Assembly: GCA_910591455.2 (NCBI GenBank)
Contig: OU342809.1
Coordinates: 10,495,815-10,559,814 of the forward strand
DNA length: 64,000 nt
Source: Pholis gunnellus
Taxonomy: Eukaryota > Chordata > Actinopteri > Perciformes > Pholidae
Direction of reading: 5' to 3'
A model generated the notes under the pieces. The model worked only from the letters and a program-made list of their open reading frames with translations. It was not told the origin of the DNA and ran no database searches. Position 1 is the first letter of the stretch. Each line of letters begins with the position of its first letter. This document shows positions 14,301 through 24,043 of this stretch, piece by piece. The position numbers and the translations under genes are program-made.

Positions 14301-16269
14301 CTCCCCCCCTGGCTGTGTATCAGTCAGCTTCTCCCCTCCAGCGTCCTTCAGTTGTTGTTGTTATCAAATTAACAAATGCTGTACTAACTGAGCTAACCGT
14401 AGCTGCGTTCAGTTAAAACCTCAGCTGTTTTAAATCAGCGGAGGAATGCGGACGCTGACGTAGACGACCGACCGACAGCAGCAGCAGCAGCGATCTGCTG
14501 AGAACAAAAGAAACGATTTAAAAGTGTAACGCACACTTTCAAAACACTTTTACCAGCCGCGGTCGACACGGTTTCGCTTCTCATCCCCGCGTCCTTATTT
14601 CCAGGCAGAAAAAAAACAAGTGAGTGTCTCTCCACTCCGTTTCTGCCCCTTTACGCACCGGTCACATGACAGCGCATCCACTCCCAACGCCCTCACCGAC
14701 AAACCCGGGCCGGTCCTCTGCCGGAGCACAACAGTGCGCACCGCCCAATAACCTCGAGCCAACAGCCACAGTAAACTAACACCTGATACGCGTACCTGTT
14801 TATCTGTAAGTGGATGCACGTGCGGCTCTAACAGTTAACCCCTTAGGGAAACGAGGGGGGTCAAGCCCTAAACATTGTTCAGTAAACATCAAATCATTTC
14901 AAAGTGGAGTATCGTGGCCTGATTGTCCTGCTACGAATCTCTAAGGAAAGAAATGTGGAGCTGCACCCCACTGTTTGTGCACATTATGTATAGTTTTTCT
15001 TTACTTTCTGTGCTGGAATACCTGGCGTCAAATCTGCTGTCTAGTGTGAAACATAGAAACAGAAGCACATTACTAAATAAAAATAAAAATAAAAATAACT
15101 GAGGGACAATCTTCAAGACAGGGGTCGAGATTGAGTAATAAAGCAGGAGCAACTTTCAGGCCCTATCATTGCAGATGATATCATGTTCAATTAAAGCACA
15201 AGTCAAATAACACACAAGCCCAAGTTTAGTTTCCAGCTTTGCACAGTTGGAGGTCAGAGTAAATATATCATTTAAAAAATGGTTTCTATCGTTTCCATAT
15301 GTTTTACCTTTGCAAACTAATTCACATATTCACACATAAAAAATCATGCAACATAACTAAAACTAAAAGCTCGTTGATTATAGTGAACTGAAATCAAAAT
15401 ATATTATAATTTATAAATCTAAAACCTACAAAATGAAATCTCTTGAGTTCTTTGCCTACAGCCAGAGACTTTTGTTTCACATCATCCTTCATCTCTTTCT
15501 CTTCCCTCATTTCCTGTCAGCTCTCCACTGTACCCTCTAATAAAGGCAACACAAGTTAAAAAGTCTTGATCTGCCCTCGCAGGAGACCCACGGACTGAAA
15601 ACCTGAATGTGAGCTCAGACTATGAACATGCTGCATGGAGTCTGATGGCTTGTGACGCAGAATAAGACTTCATGCAAAACAAGCCTTAGACGACATCATG
15701 TATTGTTGAAGTTAGTTGTAGTCATATGACTTCACCTCATGGCTGCTACCTAAATGTGATGGTCACCATTCTAAAAGAATCAATCTTCACGAATGTTCCA
15801 CTTTACATCATGTCTAATTGAACCACATGTGGGACGTTTTTGTTGTTGTTGTTGGCTACATAAGATAATCATCTCTTCTGCAGCTAAAGGTGGTACCAAC
15901 ATGGCAGAGAGGGAAACACTTGGATCCTTCATGTAGCGCCATTGTGCTCAGCTTTACAGGGAGCTCGTCAGAAGTGAAATGATCTAAAACTACACTTCAG
16001 AATTAGAACGAACCAACTCATCTTTTTGACACTCACCGTCCAACAATGCAGCCTTCCTCCTCGGTTTCCCTGCTGTACTTGTGTCTGGCGGCTGGCGGTC
16101 CCAGGGCATCAGATGTGCCGAAGAACACTGCAGAGGAATATACTGCTATTCCAGATCTCCCTGCTCTGAGGACTTCATATCCTGGACTGGCTGCTGTTGA
16201 AGACGGGGGAGATGAGGAAATCTGGACGCTGTGAATTCCCTCTAAAGCATCCATGTCTCTCTCAGGCAT
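8305..16269 (-). CDS. rab3il1: Rab3A-interacting-like 1 (GRAB/Rabin8 family Rab GEF), 434 aa
   Basis: This is a guanine nucleotide exchange factor of the Sec2 family, acting on Rab3/Rab8-type GTPases in vesicle delivery. Exons in transcript order: 16269-16037, 13165-12982, 12853-12758, 12044-11967, 11726-11508, 10209-10081, 9542-9430, 8793-8694, 8603-8537, 8390-8305. They total 1305 nt in one frame. The Sec2 coiled coil (about residues 110-225) carries the family signatures ECERLSQVR, LEQELEELTASLFE, EAHKM and IDVLQAEVTALKTLV. The C-terminal region holds LWKENP, DIGPCLSF, ENNSLTIEPVA, RHRIKLGD, YYYISPSSRAR and YIRYIQQGLV. The Rabin8 paralogue (rab3ip) is the main alternative. The spacer between coil and C-terminus, the SSRARITAVCNF segment and linkage to best1 favour rab3il1. 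The first exon start (MPERDMDALEG) resembles Rabin8 starts. A second in-frame ATG lies five codons on and could be used instead. Confidence 0.92.
9587..10036. repeat. Degenerate MITE-like interspersed repeat in rab3il1 intron
   Basis: The segment is bounded by roughly inverted ends: about 9587 on the left reads gtgtcgcaatata, and near 10036 the minus strand reads agggctgtagca followed by TATCAC/CGTGATTATCG motifs. This resembles the common teleost repeat that begins 'agggctgcacgat'. The family assignment is from memory of fish repeats and was not tested. No open reading frame of note lies inside. Confidence 0.4.
12500..12680. repeat. hAT-MITE-like interspersed repeat fragment
   Basis: Intronic DNA with wording (cagacaatcagacaaaac ... 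attcattaattactgcaattc) that looks like a reverse-orientation, decayed copy of the teleost repeat also seen at 60.87-61.09 kb (gcaactaacaattattttc). This is resemblance by eye only. Confidence 0.3.
14266..14820 (-). promoter_or_regulatory. rab3il1: GC-rich candidate internal promoter and alternative first exon of rab3il1
   Basis: Between coding exons 1 and 2 lies a distinctly GC/CpG-rich block (about 14400-14800) in otherwise AT-rich intron. On the minus strand it contains two plausible first-exon ends: GACAGG|GTAAGG at 14271 and GCGGCTG|GTAAAAG near 14552. Joining the first to exon 2 leaves the reading frame open back to a stop but gives no ATG. Such a transcript would start translation downstream or be non-coding at its 5' end. 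The splice signals are seen; promoter function is inferred from composition only. Confidence 0.4.
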
Positions 16270-17789
16270 GTGCAGAAGGCTCCTCGGAAACTTGTAGACG
16301 TCTCCACTGAGGTTACAATCGGTTTGTCAAATGCTTTTAGTGGTGTTTAGTGATCCTGATACCTGTGGGTGCCAAGCACAGACAATTCAGAAAAGAAAGA
16401 GTTTCATACTGGAATTTGAAATCACATGAAAACTAAAAAAGTTTCACTCAATAAACCTCACAGTCTTTCAGTAGCCAGTGGACGAGTCATGACCTCGGCA
16501 GTGTTTGAATAACTTACACACGTGCCAGAGGAGCTCAGGCTCTTTTATTTGCCGGTTCTCATGCTAAAGGAATGTGTTTCTTTGTGAGATATCCAGTGTA
16601 AACACTACTTCAACTTAAGTTAGGAAACAGTGTCATGCCAGTATCATACACGAGAAGCTTAATCCAGGATGATTTAAGGACAGAAAAACGCACAGAATAT
16701 ACTCACCATAGTGTTCAAAATTGATCTCCAGTCGTTGCAGGAGCATTAAAAATCTGTCAAAACAGCCGAAATCGTGCTTTAATAATCTCAAGATTGAACT
16801 CTGTCCGCACTTCTCTCTGCTTTTGGTCTCCTGGTTAGACAGGAAGGGTTAATCACTAACACCCTCCGGCCAGTTAGAGTACAGCTGTACACATTTCTTC
16901 CAGCAGAGGACACACTGTCTCACCTGATCAAGAGTTTTCCATGAGGAAAAAGCGAATGATACTTCAAACAAAAATGGATCAATGTTCCCTGTAGGTGTGA
17001 ACTGAAATCAAGAAATGAGAATACGTTCAAACGGTTGTGTGTTCACCAAAAGCCAGAGATAATTAACTGCGTGTTAAACTTTGAGTAAAATGCTTTCATA
17101 GAGTTATATTTCCAAAATGTGAACACAACTGCTCAGCACTCATGCCTTTGACCAACCAATTTGTGGCAGTGTGGGCGCTCTGCTGTCCTCAGATTTGTTC
17201 AGATTAACAGGACCTGGCCTCACAATGCAGCTTTGTTGCTGAAGCAGATTAACACATCAAGTGACCGGAGGTGTAGGAGTCCCTTGCTCTCTCTTTCTTT
17301 CCGGCTTCCTTTTTTCCCCCAACATCATTCCAAGGAACGCTGCGGCTACACATCTCGGGCCACAGTGACTCCGATGGACAGACGTTTTCATATCGTGTGG
17401 TAGGTAAAAACTTCACAGCTTTGTGTTTGAGGCCCTCGCATATTGCATTTGGCTGTTGTAGCCCTGCGGACATCTCTTCAGATGTATTGGTGTATTTCAG
17501 ATCTATGAAATAAGGAAAAATATCATTTTAAATGGTTATTTAAACGTGCAGAAAATGGAAAATCAGTATCAGTTGATTAAGAGAAACCAAAAATATAGTA
17601 GTTAAGAGTAGTAGAGAAAATATATAATGTTTTTTTTTATTTTATCATTTTAGATTTGTGACCAAATTGGCCTTATGAGATCCAGGTTGATCGCTGACGT
17701 TGAGCTGAGACGAAGCACAGAGAAAACAGCCACACTGGTTTGCTTCATGTCACAACACAGTCACCCAGCAAGTTGGCCAGCAAGCAGCA
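16270..17789. promoter_or_regulatory. Divergent rab3il1 / best1 upstream region
   Basis: The first coding exons of rab3il1 (-) and best1 (+) point away from each other across about 1.5 kb. The region should hold the distal rab3il1 promoter, the best1 promoter and best1 5' UTR sequence. I see no convincing TATA box. No open frame looks like protein. The acceptor for a spliced best1 5' UTR could not be fixed. Confidence 0.4.
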
Positions 17790-20700
17790 ATGACTGTAAC
17801 GTACTCTCGCAGGGTTGCTGATGCAGGTCTGGGGACCTTCTTTCACCTGCTTCTGCGTTGGAAGGGCAGCATTTATAAACTGCTCTATAGAGAGCTCATC
17901 ATCTTCACTCTTCTCTACTACTTCTTCAGTATTGTTTATAGGTACTCTCATAGCAGAACTTTCATCTTCTTATATATATTTTTTTTAACCTAAACATCTT
18001 TGTTACGGGTCATTTACATTTAGTTAACTGAAGAGTTGTGACCAAGGTACTAAGGAGGACATTCTGTAGTTGAAACTTCAAACTACGTAACAGAGACACG
18101 GAAACATTTCTTGGGCATTTCTGCATTGAAATTTTGTGTTAGCCGCCGATATATACGCCCGATATTGACGATAAGTATCGGCTGATATCAGAACCTGAAC
18201 CGATTTATCCGCTCCAGTGGCAGCGTTACTTAAAGGTGCTATGTATACGAGATTGCGAGCATTTCTATTGCCTCTCAGCGGCTCTCAACATGGCTGAACA
18301 ATGCAATGTTCTCATTTTAATTTGAGATCCACTTCATGTTCTACACAAGATGTTTATTTTTTATTAAATGGCTTTACTTTATTATAACATACCATCTTTT
18401 AAAAGTTTTAAAATAACTTTTTCTCATTTTGCTAACATACGGAAGTCATTACAACATGCTTATGTTGTTTGTTTTAATAAGATAAGTTTGTATGTGATTT
18501 TAGCAGTAAATGTTTCTTGTTTTAAAAGATACAATCCAGTTTGTGATATAACATAAAAAATTGATGTAACAAGAAAAGTTTTATGTAAAAAACGGATTCT
18601 TTTGGGATGTTGTAATGACAAGAAAATATGTTCTAACAAGAGGCAGAGCAAATATTTAGTTGGGAGCAACATGCTGCCTGATTTCTATAGCAAAGTTATG
18701 TTGGACCAGGAAAGTGTCACAGGGCTCACCTCCCTGTGTTTTAGTTGTAATGGACTCAATAGATGTTTCCTTCTCCAGGTTTGTGTTTAGCGATGACCAG
18801 AAGAGGCTGTTTGAGAAGCTGTCGATATACTGTGACCGCTATGCAGAGCTCATCCCAGTGTCTTTTGTGCTGGGTGAGTTGAGGCTGACTGTTTCATAAA
18901 TCTAAATCTCAATCTAAGACCATTCTCCTGGAAGCTATCACAGGAGGTTGGCATGCAGTACTGTACTTGCAATGTTTTTGGGTTTTTTTGCCAGGTTTCT
19001 ATGTCACCTTGGTCGTGTCCCGCTGGTGGGGCCAGTTTGAGAACGTCCCCTGGCCGGACCGCTTGGCAGCATTAGTGGGTGGTCATGTTCGGGGAACTGA
19101 CGAGGCCTCCAGGCTGACCCGACGAACTCTGATGCGATACGCCAACCTCTCCGGTGTGCTCATCTACCGCTCCGTCAGCACGGCCGTCTACAAGAGGTTC
19201 CCCACCATGGAGCATGTGGTGCGGGCAGGTACGACGTGGCCATGAAACCACCAAAACTCACTGTCGCTGGTCCTGCCAGTCTTAAGACAACAACATAAAT
19301 ATCTGCTGAATCTGTTTGCACTATTTAAAAGTGCTGAAGAAAACTGTGTAAGGTGGTCCAGCATGGCACTGGTTCAGACTCAGTGTATTTCCATCTGATG
19401 TGGTTGAACTATTTGTATGCTACATGCTACTGCTTGGTGATGTAACGGCTGAGTAAAGAACTACAAACATGGAAACAAACGTCTTAAATGCTTTTGTCTC
19501 TTCGTGCCATTCCTTCATTTCCGTGCTTGTGTCTCTCAGGTTTGATGACGTCAGATGAGCTGAGGCACCTGGAGGACTTGCGCTCTCCTCACAACAAGTT
19601 CTGGGTTCCCTGCATGTGGTTCGTCAGCCTGGCTCTGAGGGCTCGGACTGAGGGTCGCATCAACAACGACGTGGCTCTCACAGCCATTCTCACTGTAGGT
19701 CATCAAGTGCATCTGCCTGCAGGCCGAAAGAGTTGAACATCGAAACGTTCTGAAACATTTTAAAAGATTGCCCCCCCCCCCCCCCCCTCTTTTTCCTCTG
19801 TTCAGGAGTTGAATAGTTTACGGGCAAAGTGCATGAAGCTGTATGGTTACGACTGGATCAGCCTGCCTCTTGTCTATACTCAGGTTTTGTTGATATACTG
19901 TGTTGTAACTGAAATATAGTAGATGCATCTGCGATAGAAAAAATTGATTTAACAGTTCTTATGTTGTGATAAATGTGCAATGATTAGGTGTCTAAAAACA
20001 CTGCTAATGAGGATGCAGAGCTGATATTAGGCTGCTGGTGGGCTATAGAGAATGAAACTTAGTGCGTTACTGTAATCCTAATCATCGTGTTCCTAAAATC
20101 ATTAACTCAGTTTGTCAAATTAGACATCTGACCGAGCAAAACACAATCAGTATAGAACAATAATGCAAAGACTTGACAAGAGACTAGTGTTTTTTTAACC
20201 AGGTGGCGACAGTGGCGGTCTACAGCTTCTTCCTGGCTTGTCTGATCGGTCGTCAGTTCTTGGATCCAGCTCAAGGTTACTCCGGTCACGATCTGGACTT
20301 CTACCTGCCTGTTTTCACCCTGCTGCAGTTCTTCTTCTACGTCGGTTGGCTGAAGGTGAGGTTCAAGTCACGCTGAAGCTGCACAACGAAATGCTATTAA
20401 TTTGTCCTTCTGAGCTGTATTGTGGTGTCTTTCCGCTCGTGCTCTCAGGTGGCTGAGCAACTCATAAATCCTTTTGGAGAAGATGACGATGACTTTGAAA
20501 CCAACTGGCTCGTCGATCGCAATTTACAGGTTTGGATTCAAACTATTTGGCACTTTTACATCAGCCGCAGACAGAGGCTGTCTTGTTCTTCCTGCTTTGA
20601 CTTATGTTGTCTCTCTCAGGTGTCCTTGTTGTCGGTGGATGAGATGTACGACAGCCTGCCGCTGGTGGAGAGGGATATGTACTGGAATGAGTGTGAACCT

Positions 20701-21943
20701 CAGCCTCCCTACACTGCTGCCAGCGCTGAACACCGCAAACCCTCCTTCATGGGCTCAGCCCTGGATATCAGGTTCAGTAATGTTTTTTTTATTTTCTGGC
20801 AGACAATTCTAAATACCGAAAAAATACTCTCCGAACCATATAACCACCTATTTCATCTAAACTAGTGTTCCCAAGGAGGAGATGGAGTTTCAGTCCAATC
20901 TGGAGCAAATTAAAGAACACGAGGAAGCCAACTACTCCACCCCGCTGCTCGGAGGGCTGGGTCGTCTCCTCGGTGTCCAGTCTCCTAGCTTTCCTCGCTC
21001 CTCCCGCGTCTCCCTGCTGCGCCGCCGCCCTGGAGCTCCACTGAGCCGCTTCCCCCTTTACCTGCACCCAGAGGCCTCATTAACTCCAACTCAAAGCCGC
21101 CAGCCTTTGAACCACGAGCGAGATCCGGACTATGCCTTCTCCACCATGCCCCTGTATGAGAGACCGGGTTTCTACAGCTGCCCACAAACACCCATCCACT
21201 GTGTGCCCCCCGCGGTGCCTCGCCCTCGCCCCGCCCGGCGAACTCAGAACGAGTGGAACCGCAGCTGCAGCTCCCTGGCTCCTCAGATGGCGGGCTCACA
21301 GCCGCTGCCCCCCGACACCCCCAACCACGTCCCCCCACCGCCGTCCTCTGCTTTCCCCTGGCTGAGTGAGGATGGGGAGGTCCAGAGTGCCCCTATGTTC
21401 TCGTTCCCGGACCCTCCGCCTGAACTCTGCCCAATATCTAAACTCAGACCTGGACATGGCCTGCTGTCTCGCCGCCCTCCACCTCCCCGCCTCACTCTGG
21501 ACACCCTCCCCTCAGCTGACAGCCAGCCCGGGCCCCCAAGTGCTCGGACTGCAGGAAGCGGAGGAGAAAGGGTGTTCTCGTTCACTCCTCCTTCCCGAAC
21601 AGCAGCTACAAATCCCCATAATCCCAACAGCAGCTCTAGCAGCATTAATGCAACAAGCACCAACGGCGCGGGCATGACGGGAAGTCTCTGCAACGGTACA
21701 AGTCACACTAATTTTAGTAGCCATGGGAATTTCAGCACCAACATGAGATCAAGCAACGGGGGCACCAACGGTGGGCTGAGCAACAACATGAACACCGTTT
21801 CCACTTCGGCGCCATCGCAGCAAGAAACCAATCAGCAACACTCACCCAATGACTCAGGGATCTCATTGGCTGACGGGGACCTGCTGGGCGTTTTGGTGGA
21901 CGGTGGCGTGAAGAAGGCGGCAGGAGGGAAGGAGCAAGAATGA
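17790..21943 (+). CDS. best1: Bestrophin-1 calcium-activated anion channel, 725 aa
   Basis: This is a pentameric chloride/bicarbonate channel opened by cytosolic Ca2+; in mammals it acts mainly in the basolateral membrane of retinal pigment epithelium. Exons: 17790-17941, 18779-18873, 18995-19228, 19540-19694, 19806-19883, 20203-20355, 20449-20529, 20620-20771, 20866-21943. They total 2178 nt in one frame. Visible hallmarks: the N-terminus MTVTYSRRVADA; pore-neck residues Ile76, Phe80 and Phe84 (IPVSFVLGF); RWWGQFENVPWPD; and the Ca2+ clasp EDDDD at 300-304 (INPFGEDDDDFE). These residue numbers match human BEST1. The last exon encodes a long, probably disordered tail rich in Pro, Ser, Asn and Gly, which accounts for the length over human BEST1 (585 aa). 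Other bestrophins share the core; synteny with rab3il1 and incenp decides for best1. AATAAA signals lie downstream near 22183 and 22276. Confidence 0.95.
18125..18235. repeat. Degenerate interspersed repeat in best1 intron 1
   Basis: The segment contains repeated CGATAT/GATATC words (ccgatatatacgcccgatattgacg ... tcggctgatatcag), typical of a widespread fish element with internal 'ccgatatcggtatcgg' motifs. Boundaries are approximate and identification is by resemblance only. Confidence 0.35.
19771..19787. repeat. Poly-C tract upstream of a best1 acceptor
   Basis: A run of 17 C lies 18 bases before the exon beginning at 19806. It forms part of that intron's polypyrimidine tract and is prone to length variation. 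Confidence 0.9.
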
Positions 21944-22680
21944 GAAAACAAGGTGCGACAGACCGTTTCTGTATGCATGTGGCATTCTAAGTATTTCACA
22001 CAAACATGCACTCATTCATGTTACATCTGAACTGTATTAGTCATCTGGAGCCCTACACACAATTGCTAAGTATTTGTCGCAAACACAGTAGAGTTAATCT
22101 CTACTTTGTGTTAAGCTCTTACAGAACAATTAACCTATTTGTAAGACCTTTTGAGATTTGACCCTCAACATGTGAAGGAAAAATAAACTTTCTAGTTACT
22201 TCTGAAACTCAACGACAGGAATCCAAAATGTGTATATTGTAGTCTTTTCAGTATTGTTTCCATCAGTGTACTCTTTAATAAATCCCATATGTATCATGTG
22301 TTATGTTTCGTTTGTTTTTTCAATAAAAAAAATGTAGTCTTGAAATTATTTATTGCTATTTTATTGGATTATATAAAGAAACTATGTACACATAACAAAT
22401 AGAGAACCGACCACTTCACCCTAAAAAACTGTTTACATTTTTAAGATTCTCTTTTGCCCGAAGATATCCTCAATAACGGACTTGGACTGTGTATGGAAGA
22501 ACTTTACAAAATGTGGTAAGGTTTTATCATCCCTATCGAAATAGAATGCCTATAAATAAAGAATGAAGACATTTTATGTTTTAGTAATCTGAGTTTAAAA
22601 GGGACACAAAAAGCAAAGCAGTGAGCAAAGGGCCAAAAACAGATGCGCCTTGCATTGCTGGGAATGAAAGGCTCTCTTAC
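21944..22680 (+). other. best1 3' UTR and intergenic DNA
   Basis: AT-rich sequence with AATAAA-type signals near 22183, 22276 and 22322 on the plus strand, fitting best1 3' processing. I searched the minus strand here for ferritin exons 2-4, expected downstream of the ferritin-like exon at 22681-22777 (for example a FDRDDVAL-like stretch). I found none. Confidence 0.5.
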
Positions 22681-22777
22681 CATAGAGAGATACACAGAAG
22701 AGGCATAGAGCTCCATGTTTATCCGCCTGTTAATGAAAGACTCGCAGTCCTGGTGGAAGTTTTGTCGGATTTGCGAA
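22681..22777 (-). pseudogene. Isolated ferritin heavy-chain first-exon remnant
   Basis: The minus strand encodes 32 codons closely resembling the start of vertebrate ferritin H: SSQIRQNFHQDCE, then INMELYAS and VYLSM. The iron-site Glu of the ELYAS motif is kept. The exon ends at a perfect donor (CTATG|GTAAGAG) exactly where vertebrate ferritin H intron 1 lies. There is no in-frame ATG before it; a possible acceptor (ttattttag) directly abuts the exon. Exons 2-4 are absent from the roughly 740 bases before best1. It lies between best1 and incenp on the minus strand, the same slot and orientation as FTH1 in mammals. I read it as the relict of an ancestral fth1 copy. A gene whose other exons lie elsewhere is a weaker alternative. 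Confidence 0.7.
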
Positions 22778-24043
22778 CTAAAATAAAAGACTTGTTTCGC
22801 ATCATGAACCACTGAATGGCCACCAGAAAAAGGGCAAATTTTACACTTTAGAGCGCAGTTGATACCGTTAGCAAGTAGATCTCCATCAATTCATCTTAGG
22901 TTTTGCAACGAGGCACGTGACGATCCACAAGCTGTGAGTGAGCATATCGACCTCTTATGTTTACAGTTTAGAAAAGGTATATTAAAGAGCATCTTTGATT
23001 TAAATTGAGCAATATCTTACATGGAATTAAACCGAACACTAATGTATACTTTATGACATGTGACAGTTTCCTTTTAGGATACAGTTGACAAAACTATACC
23101 ACAAGGTTCATTTAGTCGCTGTTCTCAAGCTTTCGATCAAAGCAGCAGATCTTAGATTAGACCCAGTTGTCGTGGATTTTTAAAAGCAATTCCGTTTTCA
23201 GAGAAGTCCTGGTAAGTCATCAATTAAGGACTATTTTTAAGGTGAAATAAAACCATGGGCTGCTAGGTAAGATCATTTTAAAGCAGACCCTTTAAAGCCA
23301 GATAGTTTGACACGCTTTAGTAGCAAAAACACGTGTTTCAGTGATCATGTGTAACGCATGCTGCCTCACTGTCAGTGTGTTGATACAGCTCAACCAGCTG
23401 GCTGAAATAAAAGACTTTCTACATGCACACAGGCGATCTCATTTAGACTGACTAGACCTCTTCTCGGGTCTGTCGACTTTAGCTTTTGGCACCTGGTGGA
23501 CGGGACAAAGTAGGTTTTTATTTGTCTTAGTGAATGCAGGAGTCCACTGACCCAAGCGGTCCAATCAGCTAAAATAATGTAAAACCAAGTGTGCACTGGC
23601 CTTTACAGCGACTAAATCGTTGAGCTGCATAAGCTTTTATTAGGCGTCAAATCAAAAGCTAAAAATCTACACAAGATTCTGTTTTTTTTTGTTCAGCCAT
23701 TTTAATGTACAAGAATAAATCCCAGACATATCATAATTTACATTCGGTAGCTACACGCATTATACAAATGAAAGCTCTTGTTGATCACTTGGCAAAAACT
23801 TCCAAACGTTTACATCCCACTGGGTTATAAAGCACCCATGTTCAAGTCTAAACCCACACATGAAGCACCAATCCCACAATTCACATACTAGAGAGAATAT
23901 TTGCTAAAACCTTGACAGCTTAAAAAAAAATATATATAAATCTTAAAACATGGAAAAACATCCAGAAAAATGTTACTTTATTGAAAACATTAAAACAATG
24001 AAACTTTATACAGCAATAGAATATGTGTATCTGCATACAGACA
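22778..24043. other. Intergenic region and incenp 3' UTR
   Basis: No protein-like open frame was found. TTTATT near 23970 (AATAAA on the minus strand) and another near 23636 could end incenp transcripts. I looked for an iron-responsive element upstream of the ferritin-like exon and saw no CAGTGN loop with a proper five-base-pair stem. Confidence 0.4.

Noticed and set aside
21132..21724. Several long frames on both strands overlapping the last best1 exon
   Set aside because: Shadows of a GC-rich coding exon; the best1 frame alone continues the upstream exons and ends in a matching stop.
22930..23600. Possible iron-responsive element upstream of the ferritin-like exon (CAGTG words on the minus strand)
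   Set aside because: None of the CAGTGN loops has a paired five-base stem with the bulged C below it.
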